A stretch of DNA of 38,127 nt from an uncultured Bacteroidota bacterium. GTDB lineage: Bacteria; Bacteroidota; Bacteroidia; Flavobacteriales; Flavobacteriaceae. The position numbers and the translations under genes are program-made. Of the stretch, positions 23,547 through 31,386 are shown piece after piece. The notes beneath the pieces are model-generated. The model did not search any database. It worked only from the letters and a program-made list of their open reading frames with translations, and was not told the DNA's origin. The DNA lies in NCBI GenBank assembly GCA_902510655.1, contig CABXBY010000008.1:1-38127 (forward strand). Reading direction: 5' to 3'. How positions within the stretch are numbered: the first letter of the stretch is position 1; every line of letters starts with the position of its first letter.

Positions 23547-23975
23547 GTGAGAAAACTAATTCTACTATTACTGTTTATTCCACTTATTTTTTCTTGTTCA
23601 AAAGATGATTTAGTTGAAATCAAACCTGTAAATCAAATAGTCGGAAAATGGCATTTCAATACTTACACCATAGATAATGTTGACACTATTTATGATGAGT
23701 GTAAACAAAAAGGATACTTCTTGTTCTTAAATGATGGTACAGGTCAGGAGGTAATATATTTTAATAACTCTACACAAGGGTGTAAATTAGATTCAACAAA
23801 GAATTTGGAGTGGTCTTTTAATGGTACAGAGTATGATATAAAAACATTCAGTGGAGGCAGCTATGCTGGAGTTTCGTCATTTGGTATTACATATCAGTAT
23901 TTTGGAAAAATTTCAAATGAATTTCTTAAAATCCCAGTTGGATATAATGAAACAATCAACTTAAAAAAAGAATAA
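23547..23975 (+). CDS. Lipocalin-like lipoprotein
   Basis: A 142-aa lipoprotein that starts at GTG; the signal MRKLILLLLFIPLIFSC leads to Cys17, followed by SKDDLVE, similar to the K-D-D type lipoprotein export signal of some Flavobacteriia. The mature part begins IVGKWHFNTYTIDN, the G-x-W start of lipocalin-like barrels (DUF-type lipocalins common in Bacteroidota), and continues with alternating strands to INLKKE. Two Cys (CKQKG, GCKLD) could form a disulfide. The ligand is unknown. It reads away from the microprotein array. Confidence 0.8.
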   Translation: MRKLILLLLFIPLIFSCSKDDLVEIKPVNQIVGKWHFNTYTIDNVDTIYDECKQKGYFLFLNDGTGQEVIYFNNSTQGCKLDSTKNLEWSFNGTEYDIKTFSGGSYAGVSSFGITYQYFGKISNEFLKIPVGYNETINLKKE

Positions 23976-23982
23976 ATTTTAG

Positions 23983-24056
23983 TGGAGAAGATGGGACTCG
24001 AACCCACGACCTCTTGACTGCCAGTCAAGCGCTCTAGCCAACTGAGCTACATCCCC
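23983..24056 (-). tRNA. tRNA-Ala (GGC anticodon)
   Basis: The 74-base minus-strand sequence folds into a full cloverleaf. The D stem is GCTC/GAGC, the anticodon stem CTTGA/TCAAG with loop CTGGCAG (anticodon GGC), and the T arm GTGGG TTCGAGT CCCAT. The acceptor contains G3-U70, the main identity element of alanine tRNAs; pair 6-67 is a T-T mismatch. CCA is not encoded in full. It lies only 14 bases downstream of the PII gene, in the same direction, so it may be carried on the amt-PII transcript. Confidence 0.95.
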
Positions 24057-24070
24057 TTTTACGAAAGTTG

Positions 24071-24412
24071 TTACACAATAGCTTGATCCCCTCTGACTTT
24101 TGTGCTTAAACGTATTGCGTCTTGAACATCATAAATAAAAATTTTACCATCACCTACTTGTCCATCTGAACCAAATTCTAATATGGTATCTACACATTTT
24201 TCTAAATTCTCATCGCTAATTACACAAATTATCATTGTTCTGTTTTGTAGCGCTAAGGATTGTTCTGTTCCACGATACATTTTTGTATAACTTTTTTGTA
24301 ATCCAGTTCCTGAAACGGGAATGACAGTTATGCATGGAATATCTATATTTTTTAAACCTTTCTGAATAGCTTTCAGTTTAGAGGGTCTAATTATTGCTTC
24401 AACTTTTTTCAT
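24071..24412 (-). CDS. glnK: P-II family nitrogen regulatory protein, Tyr51 replaced
   Basis: A 113-aa PII protein. It starts MKKVEAIIRPSKL and has the T-loop at 37-55, GLQKSYTKMYRGTEQ, and the B-loop GQVGDGKIF (84-92). Without gaps against E. coli GlnB, Tyr46, Arg47 and Gly48 are kept but position 51, the uridylylated Tyr, is Gln. The ending STKVRGDQAIV is the C-loop. It should bind ATP/ADP and 2-oxoglutarate and control the ammonium transporter encoded 17 bases upstream, without uridylylation at Tyr51. The glnK symbol follows the amt linkage. Confidence 0.93.
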   Translation of the reverse strand: MKKVEAIIRPSKLKAIQKGLKNIDIPCITVIPVSGTGLQKSYTKMYRGTEQSLALQNRTMIICVISDENLEKCVDTILEFGSDGQVGDGKIFIYDVQDAIRLSTKVRGDQAIV

Positions 24413-24429
24413 AAATTTTAATTTATTTA

Positions 24430-25686
24430 TTATTCAAAATTAGAATAAGATTCCAAGCCAAATGAGGCTGCATCTATCCCTACTCTTTCTTCTTCAACTG
24501 AAATTCTAACTCCAGCCGTTTTTTTGATTAATTGCATTACAACATAAGTAAAAGTAAAGGAAAAAATTGCAATTACTGAAACACCTTTCAATTGAACTAA
24601 AAATAAAGAAGAATCACCTGTGAATAACAATCCATTTTCAGTTGCAAATAATCCTACTGCAATTGCTCCAAAGAATCCATTTACACCATGAACAGCTATA
24701 GCTCCAACAGGATCATCTATTTTCATTTTATCAATAATTTGTACAGCTACATCTACTAATACACCTGCTACTAAACCAACAATAATTGCAGAGTTTGCAT
24801 CCAACACATTGCATCCTGCAGTGATTGAAACTAGACCAGCTAACACACCATTTATAACCATTGTTATATCAATTAGTCCATATCTAAATTGAGTATAGAT
24901 CATGGTAGAGATTCCGCCAGCTGCAGAAGCTAAAAATGTATTTGTAACTACTTTTCCAATAAGATCCCAATTTCCAACTGCACCTAGAGTTGATCCTGGA
25001 TTGAATCCAAACCAACCAAACCAAAGAATAAAACACCCGATCGCAGCCAAAGGAATGTTGTGACCTGGAATTGAGTTTGCTTTTCCATTTTTTTGATATT
25101 TTCCAAGCCTTGGCCCTAAAACAATAGCAGCAGCTAAAGCAGCAAAACCACCCATTGCATGTACAGCAGCAGAGCCAGCAAAGTCATTAAATCCAATAAC
25201 AGAAAGCCAACCAGCCGGATTCCAAACCCATTGAGCCACCATGGGATACATAATTCCACAAAAAACCAAAACTAATATAGTATAAGACCAAAGCTTCATT
25301 CTTTCAGCTAATGCCCCAGAAACAATTGAAATAGCTGCAATCGCAAATCCAAGTTGAATAAACCAAAAAAGCTGGTTTGACACTGTTAGCCCAAGACCAA
25401 GATCATTTTCTGTAATTCCAATATCAAAAGCAAACCATCCATTTGAAGATCCGTAGGCGATTCCAAAACCTACTATATAAAAAATAATTCCACCAAAAAT
25501 AATATCAATAAATACTTTAGCAATAATACTCATTGCATTTTTAGATCTTACAAATCCTGATTCTAGTAAGGCAAAACCACCTTCCATAAAAAAGATTAAT
25601 GCTGCACAAAGTGCAACCCAAACCGTATCAATTGCATTAGTTAATTCAGATTGATTCTCAATAATTACACTATCTATATAGCCCAT
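24430..25686 (-). CDS. amt: Ammonium transporter (Amt/MEP family)
   Basis: A 418-aa protein with about 11 membrane segments and no signal peptide. The twin histidines of the pore can be placed: His176 in FAGSAAVHAMGG and His333 in AIAVHGVNG, with the conserved Asp168 in FNDFAG. FMEGGFALLESGFVRSKN at 33-50 (key part LLESGFVRSKN) is the family N-terminal signature. It imports ammonium. The PII gene follows after 17 bases; PII is expected to plug the channel when nitrogen is plentiful. It is divergent from an MFS gene, with 188 AT-rich bases between that hold no gene. Confidence 0.96.
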   Translation of the reverse strand: MGYIDSVIIENQSELTNAIDTVWVALCAALIFFMEGGFALLESGFVRSKNAMSIIAKVFIDIIFGGIIFYIVGFGIAYGSSNGWFAFDIGITENDLGLGLTVSNQLFWFIQLGFAIAAISIVSGALAERMKLWSYTILVLVFCGIMYPMVAQWVWNPAGWLSVIGFNDFAGSAAVHAMGGFAALAAAIVLGPRLGKYQKNGKANSIPGHNIPLAAIGCFILWFGWFGFNPGSTLGAVGNWDLIGKVVTNTFLASAAGGISTMIYTQFRYGLIDITMVINGVLAGLVSITAGCNVLDANSAIIVGLVAGVLVDVAVQIIDKMKIDDPVGAIAVHGVNGFFGAIAVGLFATENGLLFTGDSSLFLVQLKGVSVIAIFSFTFTYVVMQLIKKTAGVRISVEEERVGIDAASFGLESYSNFE

Positions 25687-25874
25687 AATTTATGTTTATT
25701 TAACTCGAATCTAATTAATTAATTGATTATTAATTAGTTAAACCACAATAAGTCTAAAATTATTGTTAATAACGCATTTTTTGGTATTAATAATTTTTAA
25801 TTTGACAATTTTGAAAGACATAAGTTAATATTCTTGTAATAGTTTAATCTTTTTTAATTGTACTTTAGGCTTTA

Positions 25875-27140
25875 GTGAAAAGTAAAATAAATAATAAAAA
25901 GTTTTTAATTCTTACGCTTCTAATTCTTTCAGGAGAATTTATTTACTTTCTCCCTTATGTTTTATCTAGAGTTTTTAGACCAACGTTTTTAGATGTTTTT
26001 CAATTAAACAATTTTCAATTAGGAAGTTTATTTTCAGTTTATGGGATTGTCGCATTATTATCATACATATATGGAGGTGTAATAACTGATAGATATTCAC
26101 CTAGAAAACTAATGTCATCAGCTTTGTTTTTAACCGCTCTCGGAGGTCTAGTTTTGGCCTCATATCCGTCTTATCAGACTTTACAAATTTTGTACGGGTA
26201 CTGGGGTTTCACAAGTGTATTTTTATTTTGGGGAGCTATGATAAAGGCTACTCGTCTATGGGGAGGAGATAATAATCAAGGCAAGGCGTTTGGGTTTTTA
26301 GATGGAGGCAGGGGAATTGTAGCTGCATCAATGGGTAGTATTGGGGTATTTCTATTTTCAATAGTATTAACTAGCGATATAGAATCAGCGTCAGTTTTTG
26401 AACGTCAAGAAGCTTTTAGATATGTGATATTATTTTCCTCTTTTATGGTTGCTTTTATTGGCTTATTAGTTTTAATATTTTTAAAAAGTTCAGAAGAAAA
26501 AAATGCTAATATTAAACCCCATTTAAATTCTTTAAACAATATTAAATCTGTACTAAAGAATAAATCAATATGGTTATTAATGTTAATAATAATGTGTGCT
26601 TATGTTGGGTATAAAGTGACAGATATTTATTCTTTGTATGCTTCAGAAGTTATGCTTTATGATCAAATTGAAGCAGCGGAAGTAGGTGCTTTACAATTGT
26701 ATTTGAGACCAATAGTATGTATTACTATTGGTCTACTAGCTGACAGGACTAAAAATATTTTTTGGATAATTTTTGGTTTTATTACCATGTTAATTGGAGC
26801 TTTGATTTTCTCTTTTGGTCTTATTAAACCTGAAATGAATTTTATATTTTTCTTGTCTCTAGTAATTTTAGCAGTTGGGACTTATTCAATACGCGCATTA
26901 TATTTTGCAGTTTTAAAAGAAGCAAATGTTGCCTTTGCCCTAACGGGGACTGCAGTTGGGATAATTTCAGTTGTTGGATATAGTCCAGACATTTTTGCAG
27001 GACCAATAATGGGATATTTGTTAGATAAAAATCCAGGAATCGTTGGACATCAATACGTCTATTTTATGTTAGTTATATTTTCTGTAATAGGTTTAATAGC
27101 ATCGATTAGATTTGCTAGATTAACAAAACCCTCTGTGTAA
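25875..27140 (+). CDS. MFS transporter
   Basis: A 421-aa protein starting at GTG, with about 12 hydrophobic segments. Motif A-like sequence GGVITDRYSPRKLM lies between segments 2 and 3, and the segment GKAFGFLDGGRGIVAA in the fourth/fifth helix region is distinctive of a Bacteroidota MFS group. A hydrophilic loop rich in Lys and Asn (about 205-225) divides the halves. The substrate is unknown; the neighbouring genes give no hint. mscL follows in the same direction after 68 bases. Confidence 0.88.
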   Translation: MKSKINNKKFLILTLLILSGEFIYFLPYVLSRVFRPTFLDVFQLNNFQLGSLFSVYGIVALLSYIYGGVITDRYSPRKLMSSALFLTALGGLVLASYPSYQTLQILYGYWGFTSVFLFWGAMIKATRLWGGDNNQGKAFGFLDGGRGIVAASMGSIGVFLFSIVLTSDIESASVFERQEAFRYVILFSSFMVAFIGLLVLIFLKSSEEKNANIKPHLNSLNNIKSVLKNKSIWLLMLIIMCAYVGYKVTDIYSLYASEVMLYDQIEAAEVGALQLYLRPIVCITIGLLADRTKNIFWIIFGFITMLIGALIFSFGLIKPEMNFIFFLSLVILAVGTYSIRALYFAVLKEANVAFALTGTAVGIISVVGYSPDIFAGPIMGYLLDKNPGIVGHQYVYFMLVIFSVIGLIASIRFARLTKPSV

Positions 27141-27208
27141 TTTGTAGACGTAATTTAAAAAATAGTAAATAAACATATTTATTATCTTTAAAACTTATTC
27201 AATTAACT

Positions 27209-27652
27209 ATGAAATTATTACAAGAATTTAAAGAGTTTGCTATAAAAGGTAATATGATGGATATGGCAATAGGGATTATTATTGGAGCATCATTTAATCA
27301 AGTAATTGATGTTTTAGTAAAACAAATTTTATTACCGCCACTTTCATTACTTTCAGACGGAATTAATTTAGATAAAAAGAAATTAATTTTAAGAGAATCT
27401 CAAACTAACTCGCTGGGAGACATTTCTGTTCAAGAAGTAGCAATTAGTTATGGGCAGTTTATTGAAACTTTTTTAGATTTTTTAATTGTAGGATTTACAA
27501 TTTTTATGGTTGTGAAATTTATTAATAGACTTAACAAAAAAGCTGAAGACCCTAATGATAAAACAGTTTCAACCCCGAAGAATATTCAATTGCTTATGGA
27601 TATGAACTCATTGCTAGAAGAACAAAACCGTATTTTAAAAGAGAAAAAATAA
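27209..27652 (+). CDS. mscL: Large-conductance mechanosensitive channel
   Basis: The 147-aa protein starts MKLLQEFKEFAIKGNMMDMA, the conserved amphipathic N-terminus of MscL, followed by the pore helix AIGIIIGASFNQVIDVLV. The second membrane segment is ETFLDFLIVGFTIFMVVKFI and the C-terminus forms a charged helix (LLMDMNSLLEEQNRILKEKK). It releases solutes upon osmotic downshock. The stop is one base from the convergent stop of a serine hydrolase gene; no terminator hairpin is seen between them. Confidence 0.96.
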   Translation: MKLLQEFKEFAIKGNMMDMAIGIIIGASFNQVIDVLVKQILLPPLSLLSDGINLDKKKLILRESQTNSLGDISVQEVAISYGQFIETFLDFLIVGFTIFMVVKFINRLNKKAEDPNDKTVSTPKNIQLLMDMNSLLEEQNRILKEKK

Positions 27653-27653
27653 G

Positions 27654-28874
27654 TTATTCTAAAATTGACTCGTAAACCATAGCTCTAAACTTATCTGCTA
27701 ATTTCAATCTGTATGTTTCAAATGATTGAGTCATATAGATGTAAACCATATTCTGTTTTGGATCTGCTCTAAAATAAGTCCCAAACATTCCTCCCCAACC
27801 AAAAGTACCTTTTGATCCAAACTTAGTATCTTCTTCTTTAACAACTTCAAAACCTAACCCAAATCCTTTCTTTTTCCCAAATACTAGTTTTTTATACTTA
27901 AGACCTAAAGAGTGATCTTTTTTCATTAAATCCAAAGTACTTTTTTTAATTATTTGTTCTCCTCTAAAAGAACCGTTATTTAAAAGCATTACTGAAAACT
28001 TAAGATAATCTTTAGTTGTAGAAAGCAATCCTCCAGAACCATTTAATAAAGTCACCTTGTCTTTAAACGGAGTATTAGATTTATTATCAAAAGAAACAAG
28101 TTCTTTTTTTTCTCCAACTACATATAAAGTAGTCAATCTGTCAATTTTGTTTTTTGGAAGTTCAAACGAGGTGTCATCCATTTTCAAAGGATCAAATATT
28201 CTGTTTTTTAAATAGACATCTAATTTTTGTCCGGATAAAACTTCTATTAAATATCCACAAATATCTGTTGAAGAGCTATACCACCATGTAGTTCCTGGCT
28301 CAAACTTTAAAGGCTCTTTTACTGACTCTTTTGTATACTCTTCCAAGTCCATGTTAATGACTTTTCTGTAGTCCTCAGGACCCTTAAAATTAAGACCTGC
28401 AGAATGCCTTAACAAATCGATTATTTTGACATGGTTTTTAACGGGTTTTATTTTTTTTCTTTTTTTGATTGTTAAGTTTTTGAACTCAGGAATATATTTG
28501 TAAACAGGATCGTTTAATTTAAATTTCCCTTCTTCTAGCAACATCATAAGACCAATTGATACGATTGGTTTTGTCATTGATGCTATTCGAAAAATATCAT
28601 CTTCTTTAAGTGGATCGTTTTCTGAAATATCAGAACTCCCATAGCTATCGAAATGAATCAGCTTCCCATTTTTTACAATTGCAGTTTGAATTCCAGAAAG
28701 TTCGTTGTCGTCCACATAGCTGTGCATCGCCTGGTTCAAAAGCATTAATCTTTCAGATGAAAAACCTTGTGATTCAGGTGAAGAAATTTCAAAATCTGAT
28801 TGTGCATATGAAAAAATACTAGTTAATAATAAAAGAACTAATTGCACTTTGTTTAAGAGAGTTTTTAATAGCAA
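27654..28874 (-). CDS. Serine hydrolase, class C beta-lactamase / esterase type
   Basis: A 406-aa protein with a signal peptide (cleavage near SYAQ, residue 25). The catalytic SxxK is Ser99-Met-Thr-Lys102 in IASMTKP. The second motif is in WWYSSSTDICGYL (Tyr-Ser-Ser), and the third, usually HTG or KTG, seems to be GWGG near the end. This pattern is typical of EstB-type esterases and penicillin-binding-protein-like hydrolases (beta-lactamase family PF00144). It may act on peptidoglycan, D-amino-acid peptides or esters; not shown. A similar but distinct enzyme is encoded at 30184-31386. Confidence 0.9.
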   Translation of the reverse strand: MLLKTLLNKVQLVLLLLTSIFSYAQSDFEISSPESQGFSSERLMLLNQAMHSYVDDNELSGIQTAIVKNGKLIHFDSYGSSDISENDPLKEDDIFRIASMTKPIVSIGLMMLLEEGKFKLNDPVYKYIPEFKNLTIKKRKKIKPVKNHVKIIDLLRHSAGLNFKGPEDYRKVINMDLEEYTKESVKEPLKFEPGTTWWYSSSTDICGYLIEVLSGQKLDVYLKNRIFDPLKMDDTSFELPKNKIDRLTTLYVVGEKKELVSFDNKSNTPFKDKVTLLNGSGGLLSTTKDYLKFSVMLLNNGSFRGEQIIKKSTLDLMKKDHSLGLKYKKLVFGKKKGFGLGFEVVKEEDTKFGSKGTFGWGGMFGTYFRADPKQNMVYIYMTQSFETYRLKLADKFRAMVYESILE

Positions 28875-28939
28875 AATTGAAGGTTTAATATTCTCTTAAA
28901 ATTTATTAAAAAAAAAGCATATAAATTCAATTATTAATA

Positions 28940-28947
28940 TATTTTTG
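28940..28947 (+). promoter_or_regulatory. Predicted -7 element TATTTTTG
   Basis: An exact TAnnTTTG match 26 bases before the ATG of the 45-aa Arg-rich microprotein. No good TTG -33 element is seen at the usual spacing. It is the main evidence that this short gene has its own promoter. Confidence 0.5.
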
Positions 28948-28973
28948 CCTGAATTTTTTAACAATAGTATATA

Positions 28974-29111
28974 ATGAAAAATCAGGACAACGGAAATGCT
29001 CAACTAAATTCACTAAGAAATGAATTTAATGATAGAATTGGAACTAAATCTTATTTAGGCAGAACCAAAAGAGTAACCTGGACAGGCGTAAGAAGATTTA
29101 GAAGTATTTAA
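28974..29111 (+). CDS. Arg-rich microprotein, 45 aa
   Basis: The frame starts MKNQDNGNAQLNSLRNEFND, a polar, Asn-rich part, and ends with the basic part YLGRTKRVTWTGVRRFRSI. It has 7 Arg and 3 Lys against three acidic residues and no membrane segment. It stands alone between a serine hydrolase gene (reading away) and the sialidase gene (converging, 12-base gap), with a predicted -7 element upstream. The basic C-terminal half could bind nucleic acid; this is only inference from composition. Confidence 0.55.
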   Translation: MKNQDNGNAQLNSLRNEFNDRIGTKSYLGRTKRVTWTGVRRFRSI

Positions 29112-29123
29112 ATAAAATTTTAT

Positions 29124-30182
29124 TTAATTATCAAGTATCCATTTCTTTGGAACCCTAACAAACACATTTTTTGTATAATTATCTTTTTCAAAAAACAAAC
29201 CAATATCTCCATTTTTAAGTACAGTCATTGACGAATATGCAGACCTCCCCTTGTAAATGGTTTTAGTGTTTTTCCAGCTCATTCCCTGGTCGTAACTAAT
29301 GCTGACAGAAAGATTATCTCTTTCTTGCGAACTAAAAGCGTTTGAAAATAACAATAAACTCTTAGAATTGGTGTTATAATTTATTAGACTAGCATTACAG
29401 GCCGGATCTGATAGATCTTTATTTTCAAAAGAAAACCAGCTTTTACCGTTATCTTTAGAAAGATGAGAATATCTAAATTTATTTGAATTTACTCTCGAAT
29501 TTACAAGCCAATCTCCATTTGAAAGTTCAACAATTTTTGATTCATCTCCTGGCTTCAATGGATAGTCAACTAAAAACCAGTTTTCTCCGTGATCTTTGCT
29601 ACCAAACACATGTGTTCCCTTGTCGAGGTTAACTAGGCAATGCAGAAGAGTTCCCTCTTTAGTCTGAGTGCCTCGACCAGATGTAATAAACATAAAATTC
29701 TTTTCCCAACTTTTTTTAGTTATTTGACTAGTAATATCTTTAGGATTTGACCAGCTTTTTCCATTATCAGAGCTTTTTATTACCATAAGGCGATATACGT
29801 CTTTAGCCATGTTAAGATTCATATAGTTATAAAAAAGAAAAATATGCCCTGTTTGTTTGTCAAGAATCATTGAAGGGTCTGACGCGGATTCGCCTTCAGG
29901 ATAATCAATTATTTTCTCAATTTTAGTCCATGTATTACCATCATCAAAACTTTTTCTTAGAACTATATTGATGTCTCCGTTCCATTTTAAATCTCCACAC
30001 GAATTATTGCGCTCATCAATTGCAGCAATTAAAGTTCCATTTATGGATGTTATTAAGGAAGGTATTCTGTAGCAAGCTATTTCAGAGTTGAAAGAACTGT
30101 CAAACAGATTTTCAAAAATTAATTCTTGTGAATAACTGGATATCCCAAAAAATAGAATTAGAATTTTAAATATTGATCTCAT
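29124..30182 (-). CDS. Exo-sialidase-like BNR protein (GH33 type)
   Basis: A 352-aa secreted protein (signal to SSYSQ, residue 19). The sialidase plan is visible: the Arg of CYRIPSL (Arg39), Asp boxes at 78-85, 137-144, 195-202, 242-249 and 296-303 (S-x-D-x-G-x-x-W), Glu214/Glu219 in ESKIVEL, likely triad Arg230 and Arg288, and the Tyr of SAYSSM (Tyr316) as nucleophile. This supports release of terminal sialic acid or a related ulosonic acid. It starts 1 base after the stop of the serine hydrolase gene. No nanA, nanE or nanT genes are present here. Confidence 0.88.
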   Translation of the reverse strand: MRSIFKILILFFGISSYSQELIFENLFDSSFNSEIACYRIPSLITSINGTLIAAIDERNNSCGDLKWNGDINIVLRKSFDDGNTWTKIEKIIDYPEGESASDPSMILDKQTGHIFLFYNYMNLNMAKDVYRLMVIKSSDNGKSWSNPKDITSQITKKSWEKNFMFITSGRGTQTKEGTLLHCLVNLDKGTHVFGSKDHGENWFLVDYPLKPGDESKIVELSNGDWLVNSRVNSNKFRYSHLSKDNGKSWFSFENKDLSDPACNASLINYNTNSKSLLLFSNAFSSQERDNLSVSISYDQGMSWKNTKTIYKGRSAYSSMTVLKNGDIGLFFEKDNYTKNVFVRVPKKWILDN

Positions 30183-30183
30183 T

Positions 30184-31386
30184 TTAATTTTTAATTAATA
30201 AATCAATTAATTTACTTCTTACATTATTAGTATATAACGATTGATTTTCTCGACGTGGATAAACTCTATTTGTTAAAAAAACAATTGTTAATTTTTTTTC
30301 TGGATCGACCCAAAACATCGTCCCAGTAAAACCAGTATGTCCAAAACTATCTTTAGATAAATTCTTATTTGGATATTCTCCATATTTATCACTCGAATAG
30401 GGTTTGTCAAAGCCCAAGCCTCTTCTGATTTTACTGTTTTTAAAAGCATAAGAGGTGAATTTGTGAATAGTAGTTTGTTTAAACATAGTGCTTTTAGCTT
30501 CTAAAAAACTCAATAAACTTCCTATGCTTTCTGCATTTCCAAAAAGCCCAGCATTTCCAGAAATACCACCCATAAAACTAGCTGCTTCATCGTGTACAAA
30601 CCCATGTACCAACTCTTTTCTAAAAATAGAATCGTACTCAGATGGAACAATTATATTTTTACTAAACACTTGTGTTGGGTTAAATGTAAGAGCAATTTCT
30701 TTTTTATTAATGAATGTATTTTTGAAGTAATTTTCGAAACTAAAACCAGTAATTTTGTTTATTAAACTTGGCACATAAAAAAAGAAAAGTCCAGAGTAAT
30801 CATATGCATTTATTGTATTTAATTTAGATTTTTTTATTCTTTTGAACACCTTTTTAGAATATGTATTTTTTAAAAATAAATTATTATTCATTTTTATAGA
30901 AAATCGTTTGTGCATTTTAGCACGTACAATTGACTTTTTTAAGTTTCCGTTTCTTTTTTTAATAAAATTTTGGTGACTTATGTAAGGGATCCATCCGCTA
31001 GTATGACTCAAGCTTTGAAATATTGTTGTATTTTTTTTATTTGATCTTTTTAGTTCAGGAAAATAATCTGAAACTTTATCTTCAAGCTCTAATTTATTTT
31101 CATCATACAATTTCATGATTGAAAACGTAGAAGCTAATACTTTTGTTAAAGACGCTAAATCATAAACATGTTTATTATTAACTTTTATAATCGAATCATA
31201 AGTATGAAATCCATATGATTTATTTATTATAATAGAATCTTTAAATTTTACGAAAAGTTGTGCTCCTGGAAAGTTTTTTAAAGTTATACTAGAGTTAATC
31301 AAACTATCAATTTTTGCTGAGTTACTAGTTTGTGATTGAGTTTTAGAAACAAACAAAATCAATAATAATAAAATTTTAAATTTCAT
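30184..31386 (-). CDS. Serine hydrolase (beta-lactamase-like), secreted
   Basis: A 400-aa protein with signal peptide MKFKILLLLILFVSKTQSQ. The nucleophile motif is Ser79-Leu-Thr-Lys82 in LASLTKV; the second motif is YDYSG; and GHTGFTG near residue 350 is the third, matching the HTG of this superfamily. It is divergent in sequence from the hydrolase at 27654. The start lies inside the last 11 bases of the sulfatase gene, and the sialidase starts 1 base after its stop, so all three are one translational unit. It may be a glycan de-esterase, but peptidase roles are equally possible. Confidence 0.88.
   Translation of the reverse strand: MKFKILLLLILFVSKTQSQTSNSAKIDSLINSSITLKNFPGAQLFVKFKDSIIINKSYGFHTYDSIIKVNNKHVYDLASLTKVLASTFSIMKLYDENKLELEDKVSDYFPELKRSNKKNTTIFQSLSHTSGWIPYISHQNFIKKRNGNLKKSIVRAKMHKRFSIKMNNNLFLKNTYSKKVFKRIKKSKLNTINAYDYSGLFFFYVPSLINKITGFSFENYFKNTFINKKEIALTFNPTQVFSKNIIVPSEYDSIFRKELVHGFVHDEAASFMGGISGNAGLFGNAESIGSLLSFLEAKSTMFKQTTIHKFTSYAFKNSKIRRGLGFDKPYSSDKYGEYPNKNLSKDSFGHTGFTGTMFWVDPEKKLTIVFLTNRVYPRRENQSLYTNNVRSKLIDLLIKN

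Noticed and set aside
25687-25874. Possible promoters or operators between amt and the MFS gene
   Set aside because: Only imperfect TAnnTTTG matches are present, with wrong TTG spacing; no palindrome stands out.
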